DNA of 64,000 nt from Branchinecta lynchi (lineage: Eukaryota > Arthropoda > Branchiopoda > Anostraca > Branchinectidae). The DNA is taken from positions 14,658,938-14,722,937 of the forward strand of contig JAKZAP010000014.1 in assembly GCA_023053575.1 (NCBI GenBank), in the 5' to 3' direction. Each line of letters starts with the position of its first letter. The first letter of the stretch is position 1. Positions 23,601 to 35,600 of this stretch are shown piece after piece. The position numbers were made by a program, and so were the translations under genes. Below the pieces are notes generated by a model, which had not been told where the DNA came from, ran no database searches, and worked only from the letters and a program-made list of their open reading frames with translations.

Positions 23601-26600
23601 ATAATCTCCCAGAAAGTGCTTGTAAATGCCAAAAATATGAACCAATTCAAAGCAGGTGTCGACTACCACCTGGCTGAAATTCAATTTAGTGTGTAAAGTG
23701 TACCGAGAAATTTCTAGAGGCGAAAGCCTTATTATTGCAATTACATTATTATTAAATATTCTTTGAGCCCAAGCTGACTTTGAAACATTTATTCAAACAA
23801 TGTTTACAACGGATACGTCAGCTATGATTCTTCATCAGCGATATTACAGGTTTCATATCACAGGTTTGTTTCCTTCTCCGAAGTTGAACCAGAGGATTGA
23901 CAGCCTGACGAGGACCCTTGCAAAGAAGGGCCGAAATATCGCTGATCAAGAATCATAGCTGACATATCCGTTGTAAACATTGTTTGAATATATATTATTA
24001 TTATTATGATAACGCGCAACTGTGCGAGCATGCCAAGAGAGAAAGCTGTTAGAGAGGAGAAAGGTTAGTCCGATTGAATTTTAGTGGATGCCCGGTCGGT
24101 TTTTATCCTGATTAGGTGTTGTGACCCGAAGTCCTTAGGCTGACAAATCTTTGGAGTCAAGAGGTCGGGAAATTACCCAAATCTTCGAAAGCGTATAGGG
24201 ATCGTAGTATTCGATTTAACTAATTATATTATTCTTTCGGCTACAAAATTCTCCAACTTGTCCCTCGAATCTCTCCAGGAGGTCCTGCTTCTCCGTTACC
24301 AAAGTTTCCGTCGTTCGAATATTTTTTTGCATAATATATTTTCCGAACTATGAAGAAACGTCGTTTGTTATATATAGATGACGTCCAACCAGATGTCATA
24401 GCTTACCTCTCCATTTTCAGGGGATTCGCCATTGCCGAACGTCGATGCGACTACCAGAACAATGGGTTCGTACTCGAGTACGGACGGGTCATACTCGGCC
24501 ATGCAAATTACCTGCAAAACAGTATGTGTCAGCGTCAACGCAGACGGCAACATTTTATAAGTAGTGAACTGAAAGACAAAAATGCTCCTCAGCCGAGATT
24601 TGAACCCAGGACCCTCTGCTTACAAGGCAGGCGCTCTAACATTTGAGCTACCGAGGGGCTTGTGAACAGAGTCCGCAAACCACTACAATAGTCTTGTAGG
24701 AGCCGGCCAAAGGAGTAGACGGTACTTCTTTGAAATGGTTAAGACAATGGACTTCTGGTTGTCTTCGTGTCGACTGTTTTGTGTCCTATGGAATTCACTT
24801 CGCCGGCAGGGCATTCCCCTCTTTCTACAAAGATCTCTGAATGCCGTGAAAGTGTCGCAATGACGCCAGCGAAGATGATTCTGGAAAATACGTCGAGAGG
24901 CTGTCAGAAAACCGATGGAATATCCTCTTCACAAGCAATGGCCGAAAGGTGACACTGTACCGAGATGAGCCGTTTATACCCTATTCCTCTTACGCCGTAC
25001 GTTAGTAGGCCTGAGAGAAGCAATGTCACAAAAAATCAACGAAGAAAACACGAAAATGAGGTTAAATTATCTTAGAGAATCAATGGCAATTGGTTTTTGC
25101 AGTATCTTGTATGCAGTATCTGTGTTTTTAGAAAGTTATTCCCTGGATGCCTCCGGAGCCAAAGGACGAATTAAGGTTTAAGGCCAAGACTAGACATTCC
25201 CTGAATTACCCATTACAGATCATCATACATAGGTCTTTTCGATAAACGTACGGTAAGGTATACACTGTAAAAAGTTTCTCCTAGTAATTTAACTGCAGTA
25301 TTTGCTACTGGGATTAATCTTATCTCTACTGAGATAAGATTAATCCGAATTATAGATAAGATTATCCTTTTAGAGAAAAGATTAATCCCAGTAGCAAATA
25401 GTGCAAGGTTTTTTTTTTTACAGTGTATGACTCGATTACCCAAATCCGTAAAGTAAGATTTCGACAGCATCCGATTTACAGCATTCAAATGGAAACGAAA
25501 CAAAACGAGTGAGCCTATGCCTTACCTGGGGCTGGAAGGCTCTTGAGAAGATCTCCGCCAACTGATGAGAAAAAGTCAGTGACTTGCCTGTCTCCGATGC
25601 GTAGAGGATGGTGACCCTGATCCGCCGGCTATACACCTTTCCGAACAAACGGTTGGTGAACCGGACCGCCCTGAAATAAACTGACTGAACCCACGAATCT
25701 TCTAGAGAGGACGCAGTAAGACAGAATAGTAACTGTGTCATACTGAATTGGCAATCTGTCAAGGCTCTGCTTGACTAAACCCAAATATATTTGTCGGAGC
25801 AAAACGGATAAGTCAGCTACATTTTTATTAGAGCTATATTCAGCTTGAGCCTGAAGAGGACCCTAGCCAAGAAGGGCCGAAATATAGCTCTAATAAAATA
25901 TAGCTGATTTATCGGTTTTGCTCCGTCAAATATGATTCGCAGTCAGCTTGGGCTGAAGGAATATTGAAACCCAAATGGTTAAAGTTTAAGTGAAAAGAGC
26001 TGAGATAGGGGAATCCAGCTACCCATCACTTAGTCACTTAAAGCGGCTTGAAGATCCGATGAAAATGCGTTACTCCGCTATTCACGTATAATGAATTTTC
26101 AAATAGTGGAATTTCCATGTAGGATTTGTGGTACCTCTATGCGTGTGTACCTGTGTTTATGCTCGACGAAATCTATTAACGAAAAATAAGTGTTCACGCA
26201 GTGAGCAATGGTCACCTAGCTCACGACTGGCCACTGAAAAGCCGCGTTTTTATTGAGATTTAAATCTTCTGCGTCATAGTAGAATCGAGGGGTGCTCTCT
26301 CTCCGCCACCAGTGTACACCTCGGCACGGGACCGGCACAGCACATCACCCGGCACGCGCCACTTGGTGTACATCGTTTTTGGGAGTGACTAACCCCTCGA
26401 GTAGAATTTTGCGTTGTGAGGACAGCTGTAGATATTCTGAAGGTCACACCAGAGCAAATAGTGAAAAATAAAAAAAAATCCTTAACACAATCCGAATTAT
26501 GTTGTGTAGCCTAGCCTATTCAGTTGAATGATACAAAAATAAGTTGGCTTTTCACAATGTATCATTAACACTTTCCGCTGCTGAGAGCAGAGCTCGAGCG

Positions 26601-29600
26601 CACACGAAAAAAAAAAGTAAAACCAAAAATAACTTCAACATGACGAATCATAACAATAATATCCATCCGCTAAATAATCATATAGCTAACCAAAAATAGA
26701 GCCAAGTGCTAAATTATATTTGATGGCCCTAAACAAAAAAGTCAGCTGAGGTTTGGTCCAAAGATATCTCTAATTTATCCGGCCTACTGTCTTCTGAGAG
26801 TTTTAGGACCTACTTGTGCACAATCGTGTTATGTAAAATATCGGTTTCGCGAAGTTTCTGTAAAGAGCCCCCCCCCCCCTCGTGGACTCGGAAATCGTAC
26901 TTTTCATGAAAAAATACCAATTTGTCGGACCCTTGCACTAAGTTCGCTTGGTAGTAAATGGTAAAAGTTAGTTTCTTATGTTAAAAGTTAGTCTAGATCA
27001 TTAAAATGTCTGTTTCTTCCTAAACTTTTTTCTTAATGCATTCGGTCTTATAATTATGTGTGTGTGATGGGTCGTCAATACCTACATACATACATAGTGA
27101 CTATTATCGTTTTTTAGTCGTCGACTTGTGTACAGTTCCGGTAATTTGTCTTCACACTACTTTTGGGTAATCTGTCTGTCTACACCTGTGTGGCGAGCTG
27201 GAGGGGGATGAACTTTGTTATGGGTTCGATACATCTTGATTTTGGAATGCGTGATTATTCTTGAAGGCTTCGTGCTTTCCACCTGCATCTTTTCCTTCTG
27301 TTTATGGTACTTGCAGCTTCGCTTAAGTGCCATGTATCGATCATTTTTTGGACAGTCGGTCCACTTTTCCAGAAGTGCTAGGACGACGAAAGTCACTTCC
27401 TCGGTCCAACCTCTCATGGGGGGGGGGGGGGTGAATCTGGAATCTTGAGGTATGTATAACTTCGGAACGGGTGATCTGATCTTAATAATAATATAATGCA
27501 AAAATAAGGCACATGGCCTGTACAAGATGATGAATCTTGATGAAGATTGACAGAACCGGACCGAAGTCGGGCGCTGTGGAGGGAGTTGGAGGAGGAAGGG
27601 GGCGGAATTACGGTGATCGCGAGATAAGGTACTTCTAGATGTGCTAGGACGATTGGCTGGAACATTAGAGACTTGACAAGATCGGATTAGAAATTGTCAC
27701 TTCTCAGAGCCAACCATCCCTTAAGGTATACAAAACAATTTCAAGCTAAATATACATTTTCACGATCCCCATGAGCCCATGATCATTTTTGCCTCAATAC
27801 TTTTGCTTAGGAATCAATTTCTAGCTCCCTTGAAGTGCGCATCTTCACCACTTGAAGTACAAACAATACTTTTGACCAACATATACATTTTCATGAGCCT
27901 ATCATAATTTTTGCTTCAAGGGTTTTGATTACAGATCAATTTCTAGAGCTCTTAAAGTGTGCATCATCACAGCCGTGCAGAAATAAATACTTTTTTACCA
28001 AACGGCAAATTCTTGTGATTTCGAAGGGCCCATGATCATTCTTATATCAAGGGATTTCCTGACAAATGCTCACGACAAACCCACAAATTGGCAAATTCCT
28101 ACTTCATCCTCTGACCTAGCTTAGCAAGTGCCATATGAGCGTCTAGCTCTTGTTGTTTTGTATCTAGTATCTACCGCTACCAGATCTAGCATCTAGTAGC
28201 GGTTTGTATTTAGCGGGCCCATTTGACCTTTTGTAATAAATAAACTAAAAAATTTGCCGGGGGGCTCGAAACTGCCTTAAACAGGGTTCAATCTGGCAAT
28301 GGGTATTCCGAGTTAACGCGCGGCCATCCTTCGTTTTTTTACGTTTCGCAGTGGATGCAGAAACGACCGACTCACCTTGCGATTTCCCTAAAGCGGTACT
28401 TGCTGGATTTCTTCTGTTCAGCAAGCTTGTTGTTCAGGGACCAATTGTAGTTCTTCCAGGGCCTGTCCTAGAATTAATAATAACGATAAAGATTGAAATC
28501 GGAGAACACGATGTGTAAGAATAAATCTCTTCTTTTTTTAAATGTAGTAACCCTCTCCAACTCCCCCCAAAGTCACCGGATCAGGTCGAGACTTTAAGAT
28601 GTCTGAGGCAAGAGGCCTTTCTAAAAATTAAGTTTCATGAAGATCCGAGCACCCGTTCTTAAGTTAAAAATGCCTAAATTTGTTCGGATTCCCTCTCCCT
28701 CCACTACCCCCAGATGGTCGGATCGGGAAAGTGCTTATAACCAATTTAATCTGGCGGCTGCCTGATATACCTGTCAAGTTTAATCGTTCTAGCTTACGTG
28801 GATGTGCCCGAACTAGCAAAACCGGACCGACAGACCGACGGAAGGATAGAAATTGCGATAGCTGTATGGTACTTGGCCGAAGGGCAAGTACACTTGGGAT
28901 GTAATCTGTTGTGTTTTGAACACGTTGCGAATTAAACTTTGTGCATAACAAACATTACCTGGGAGAGTCGAAAACCACCGAAACAAGAGCTGTAAGCTCA
29001 TATGGCACTTTCATCTGTATTTAGTAGGTAAGGGCTTTGCCAGATTGATCGGGTCCCTGATATGCCTCCCAATTTTCGTCTTGATCATCGGAATTCCGGA
29101 AGGCCCCCCTCCACCCCCAAGTGTCCGGATCTAGTCCAGTTGTTCAAACGATTTATCTAATATAAATGCTTGTTCTTCCCAGCAAGTTTACCTCCGATCC
29201 CTCCGTTCTAAACGTTTCTTGAGATTTCCGATCACCCCCTCCCAACCCCATAGCTGTTCCACTCCCCCCCACGACTATCGGATCGAGTAAATTTTTATTT
29301 CGAAGTCAGTTTGATGAGATCCCTAATATGCCTCCCAAGTTTCGCAGCGAAAATCACCAAAACAGACATCACCAGAATTTAGGGAAACTCCCCTCCCCCC
29401 CCCCTCCCAAGGGTTCGGATTCCAGTTAATTCCAAGTTAGTTTGGTCGAGTATATATGCCTGTCAAGTTTAATCGTCCTTGCACATCTGGAAGTACCCTA
29501 ACTCGAAAAAGTGTAGCAAACTGCCCTAGATTTCCCAGATTCCTCCGCACTCCTCTCCCCCGCAGTGGTCGGATTGGGAAACTTATTATTTCCGGGTCAG

Positions 29601-32600
29601 TTTGATTCGGTCCCTGATACCCCTGCCAAGTTTCATCGTCCTAGCACATCTGGAAGTACCCTAACTCGAAAAAGTGTGACAAAAAAAACCGGACCGACCG
29701 ACCGACAGACGGAATTGTGATCAGTGTATGGTACTTGAGCCAGAAGCTTCAATTGCCATAGGAACATCAGCTACCTTTTTTGTTTGTCTTCACGATATCG
29801 GAAAATCAGCAGATACTTTCTCGGCGATTTTTCGGCTCTTTCTGAAAGAAATATATTTTTCTTCGGGAAAAAGTCAGACCAAAAACGTCTATAACAAGGC
29901 CGTATCCAGGGGGGGGGGGGTTAGGGGGTTGACCCCCCCCCCCCCGAAGCATACAAAAATAATGATTTGTATAGGCTTTTTCCCTGATCTACGTGTTTTT
30001 TGTACTTTTTTGTCCGACCAGCAGGCAATACCCCCCCCCCCCGATATATATCCCTGGATACGGGCCTGGTCTGTAAGTACTGGGATTTTGACACCACAGA
30101 TCCCGGAATCTCTAAGGTTGTTATAGAGTCGGAGGGGGAACAAGATGATGAAGAACAAGCACTGGATACATCAGTGACAGAACCGGATCGGATTCGGGCA
30201 CCTGGGGGAAGTTGGAGAGGGGGGTGTCCGGAATTCCGGTGATCGCGTTTTAAGGTACTTCCAGATGCGCTCGGGGGATGAAAATTGGCTTGAATATTAG
30301 AGTCGTCACGATATCGGGAAGTCAGTAGATCCTTTTTTTCGGTGGTTTTTCGGCTCCTATGTAAGAAATATATTTTTCTTACGGATAAAGCCATACCAAA
30401 AATGTCTGTAATTACTAGAAATTTTTACTCCACAGATCCCGCAATCTCTAAGGTTATTATAGAGGCAACGCATCCGAGAAACATAATAAATGCGTATTTC
30501 CAAGTCTTCTTGTCTATTTTCTAAAGTCAGAGACTATTATTTTGCTCAGTTACCAAAAAAGGGCGCGACTCGGATATTTGCTTCGGGACCTTAGGGGGCA
30601 TCTAGAAAATGGTGAAGAATAACAAAATTAGGTATCATGAAAATTTGGAAGGGTTGGCGGAAGCTCTGCGAAAGCCCCAGATACCTGGAAGGTGAAGACC
30701 GGGTTTTAGCCAGACAAGTAGTACACAACTCAGAACGTGTCCGAAAGCTTTTTGGTGCTGTAAATGCTGCATTTTATTTTTATTTTTTTTTCCGAAAACT
30801 GTTACCTTTTTCCTACTCCGACAATTCTAAAATACCAAAACTTAAGTCAGGAAGAAGAAGAAGAAAAAAGAATTAGCTGTATAAAGCTGACAAAATGGAT
30901 CATTACTGCTACCGAATTGTCAGTTGTGTTTTTGAATTTGTTATGTTTGCCGCCGAAAACACTGACAGAATCGCCGTACTCCACAGTTTCTTCTTAAAAT
31001 TCAGCATTCTTGCTGAATTTGTCGATGAATTTTATGCTGAATTAATGCTGCATTAATTGAGTGAAAATTTAAGTCCGAAAGCGAAATGCTGCATAAAATG
31101 CTGAATTAATTCAGAATTTTCAACTTGATACCTGTTTTGGTTCACGAGTTATGAACTCCAGAATAAACGGTGAAAACCGGCTACCTCGGCCACAAGACTG
31201 GATTGTTCACAAATGCACTAAAAAGTTAACTTGAGCACACATGTTACGATACTCATATTTTAATTATTCAATGCCTTTTGGAAAACATCATGAACATCTA
31301 GGAGTAAGTACAAATGAGTTTAAGTCAACACTGACCTGAGGTTCTAGAGGCTGCGGCTTCACTCGAGCCTCGCGACCTTGTCAAAATAGGCGGCGTCCCA
31401 AAGGTAAAAGGACGGAAGTTTTGAAATTATTAGGTTTGACGTAATATCTTCGGATACGATTTGTATCAGTAGTATTTATTTCAAAATTGGGTGAATGACG
31501 TACTTTCCATCAGACTAGGAACTGTACAAAACGACGTAATAAATTCAATGCCATACAAGTGACACAGTAAAATGCGCTTTGTTAATCCGCTAATAAAATG
31601 ACGTAATAAATTCAATGCCATAAAAGTGACACAGTAAAATGCGCTTTGATAATTCACTAATGATTCGGAACATGAAAAAATAGAACACTAGCCTAAAGCA
31701 TCAGATAAAATAAATAATGATTTGGTTTACTTACTTGATAATCATATGATGGTTTCAACTGGTAGCAAAGAATTTCCTGATGGTACACAGACACTAGAGA
31801 TCCTGCCGTTGGAGGAATCAGCCAGACCCAATCTCCGGGACAACCCCCTCGTAGCTTGAATTCGCTATCGAGATGCTTCATGAACGTATCGCAGGAAACG
31901 TGGTGATCCATGATTGTGACGTTGTTTTTCTGAAGAAAAAAACGTATGTCATCATTGTAATAATTACGATAATGAAAACAATATTCTGCATCAAAGAGGG
32001 CTTTCGTCTATATATGTCACAAAGAAATCTGGAATAACCCTGTAGAGTTCAAATCTAGCTTATCTGCTATACACTCGAAGGTGCTGATTGGTTCAGCGCT
32101 AATGGCATCTCCAGTAAGGATGTCTACGGGTCCAACAACTCTGTTCCCAGAACTTCACTGTGGAAACGGGAGATGGGCCCACCGGCCCTCCATGGACCGT
32201 CACTGTCTCAAAAATCTTGTGTATGTATGCAGTAATGAATAAATGGAATGGGGCGGAAGTAACAAATGCACGGGATTGAGGTAGTGAGGGTTCGTATTTC
32301 AACAACGACACTATCATTTCCGATAGGCGCATGAGTATTCGATTATATACCATTCATATTGAAAAGTGAAAACATACCTATTTATACGTGCTTTGAAATC
32401 GAAGAATATAATTAAAAAGCCAGTCTTTTACTATATGTGCTAGAAGGGAGAAGAAGACAGAGTTGCCTGGTAATTTCAAGAACCCGCGTGTGCTAATTCT
32501 AATTGGTTAAAAGACTGTGATAATGATTTGGTGGCTTTTGCTGCCCTACCCATTTTATATGTGCTACCCGTATGGAAGGGTATCCTCCTGGATATCTTTT

Positions 32601-35600
32601 GCATGGGGTAGATTTTTTCTGTATTTTTGTTCAGTGTCTGTTTTAGTGTATGTTTGTTTGGTGTTCTTTGTTATGGTCTTACGGACTGAAATAAAGTAAA
32701 ATTTTACTATATGTAATTGTCTCTGGTTTGGTTTTGTGGTCTCGATTAGGAGAATTGACGTTGATTTTTTGTTCAGTAGTTGTTCTGCATTAACGCAGTT
32801 TATTTTTGCCACCCCCCTAGGACAAGGCTACTTCTTTGGGTGGTTGTCAAACGGAAGTGTTTTATTTTCTTTTTCAATAAATTTCTCTTTCTCTCTCGAT
32901 TTTCACAGCCAGGTAATTTCAAGATACCACATGTGCTATTAACCCTGCTTGTAACTCCGGCGCCTGCCGGACAACCAGTCCCAAGCTTCGGGGGGAAAAC
33001 TCCCTGGGAAAAAAAAGACCGCAACTGAAACATCAAGAAGATGGGAAGCACCAGGCTAAAACTGAGGTTGGGCGAATCGACGGGTGGGTGAATCGACGGT
33101 CGGAAAATCAGCAGTTGGGGATGGGCGAATCGACGGATATTTTGGGTCTTGTGACGGTTAGGCGAACTGTCGAAAAAAGGTGGATGTGACGTATTTTTGG
33201 GGCATAATGACGGTTGTGCGAATCGATGGGTGAGCGAATAGACGGATCTCCACAATATTAACGCGTCTATACAGCCCGAGTTGGAATATGTATGTGTGTG
33301 TAGCGGCCCTTATGAGAACCGACTGGCGGCTCTTCTTGGATTCCTTAAGCGCCTCTGGCGGTTGAGGAACTAAGGTCTAAGGTAAGGATATGAACTACTG
33401 TCAACTAGAGTTGGTGTTGTTCGCTTGTCGTAGATCAGCGATCCTAAAGCAGTCTCATTATAGTTAACACAGACAGACGAGTCACTTTAAGACCACAATA
33501 GAGCCGATAACATTTGTGTCTAAGAGTGAGGGCACCGGATATAACAAAGCAGCTTACGAACAAAAACGGATCTTTCTACTCTTCTCAGTGAAAACAAATA
33601 ATTTAAAATGGTGAAGAGTAGGATTTTCGGGTTTGAGATAGAATTGTTAGCCTTAGTTAATTATTCCGAACCTATACCTCCTTCATTAAATCCGATGACG
33701 AATTGCCGCCAGACGCGATAGAGGAACAAAAACAATCACGCGTAAGATCTGGTGATAGGTTATCTGACGGGTGAATAAGTGATTAGGCATTCGCTTCATA
33801 TGCAGTCGCGCATTAGCCGCGTTGAAAAGTCAGTGAGCACTCAGCACTGAAGTCGGAAGCCAGAAAACTTGATGTCGATTGACAGAACAGAGCCGGGTAA
33901 AGCAAAAAAAAAGGGGAAGAGGCATTTTAAACAGTTTTTAACATGGTTAGGCGTAATAGGAATTGGAAATAGCAAAACAAACCTGGATAAATGCACACCA
34001 AGAAGTAATGTGTCATTGTTTCTTTACGATAGCGCACCTAGCGGCCAAAAAAGAACTAATCTGGGGAGAATCTTATGAGGGGATGTCAAAATTTCAATTC
34101 TTCGAGTGTTTGCCACAACAAAAGTAACGTCTCCTATCGCTCGTTTTTTGCTCCTTGGAGATCCTTTCGGTTAGGTGAGAAGATTCCACAGCGTCGAGAC
34201 CGTGCGCGCTGAGCTCGCAAGCGATAGCTGGAAAATACTATATGTTTTGATACAGAATCTCTTAGTAAATTGGACGTTTCAAAGACGTACTTGAAAGCTG
34301 TGTAGTACGGCTATGTTGAGTTCGATTACGGCTTTGTCCCTCCACATCGTTGCACTGGTTGAAGTATTGAGTCCCATTTTCTTAGCGACGACCTGCAAAA
34401 GAGGCTCTTCAGTACTGATCCGACTATAGGGCAGTAGCAGGGACTTACAGTTGCTACAGATCATATCAGTTTCAGCAGTAACAGGTTTACCGCTTCTTGT
34501 AACATTACAGTTGTTTAAGATCATGAGATTTCTTGTTGTCTGTGAGCAAGGGGGCGGGGGAGAGTAATGATTGTATCTTTTTCTTCTTTTTTTTTTTTCA
34601 AATCTCAGGTCGTACCACAGGTTAAGTTTTCATTTCTCTCTTTTCTTTTTTTTTGAATTTTAGATTACTAAGAGGCTTAACTTATTTTACCACTATATTT
34701 ATTCTACAGATAGCAAGCGAAGATGCTAAAATGGGCCTGTGGTAAAATAATAAATAAAAAAAAAAGCCAAGTACATACCTCTGCAAGATTGTATCTCTGC
34801 GGGTCGGCAAGATCCCTTGTCCCAACTTCCGTAACCATGTACCAACCGTTGAAAGGGATAGCGGAAAACTCCAGACCGCCGCAATCCATTTTCAGGCACG
34901 ACACGCCAGGAATAGCGAACCATTTGAGTCCCATTTCTTCGAACCAAGGATAGCTAGACAAGAAATTTAATTAGGCTCCTTTATAACGAATGGATCGCCT
35001 TCAAAGGCATCCGTGGTTCCCATCAATAACGTAGTCGGACCTGAATAACTTGAGCAGTTTCGATCCGTTGACCAGCAAAAGACTCGTCATTAGCTTGTAT
35101 TTTTTATTTTTGTTTTTGGAATGTATAATTTATAGCGGGATCTGAATAATGGTAAGCACACAACTTTTCCATCAATTTGTTTAGATTGCTGAGTAAAAAA
35201 CCTTAATTGTTTTTTACATCCAAGTTGTGTCTAAGGAACGACTTTCAGAAACTGGAACACAGCAACGAATACGAATGTCTCTTTACTAACCAAGCAAGCA
35301 AGTAACGCAGAACGATTTGCACAAAGATGGCGTTCCTTACAGTCCTTCCACAAACTTTTCAATGCTGGACAGAATCGACGTCAGCCCCGGTGTCGCGGGA
35401 AAGGAGTTGCTGAAGGATTGATTGATTGCTTATCTAGAGGGGGGGGGGGGGATCAGGAAAAATGGTTGGGGAACAAATTTAGTTTTGTCGGGATTTACCT
35501 TTTTACTCTGTTCAGATTTGACTTTCAGCAACTGATGTCGTACGATTGATTGAATGACAAGCAAACGTGCTTTCGCCTCGTAAAACTGGGCTGACAGAAT

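Noticed and set aside
23758..23998. Calling the hammerhead-like repeat an ncRNA gene
   Set aside because: The core and stems II and III fit, but no stem I with paired bases next to the cleavage site could be drawn. It is listed as a repeat and raised as a finding.
32800..33255. 151-codon open frame, minus strand, with prolines and histidines
   Set aside because: Most of it is the reverse of the GGGCGAATCGACGG minisatellite, with no recognisable domain.
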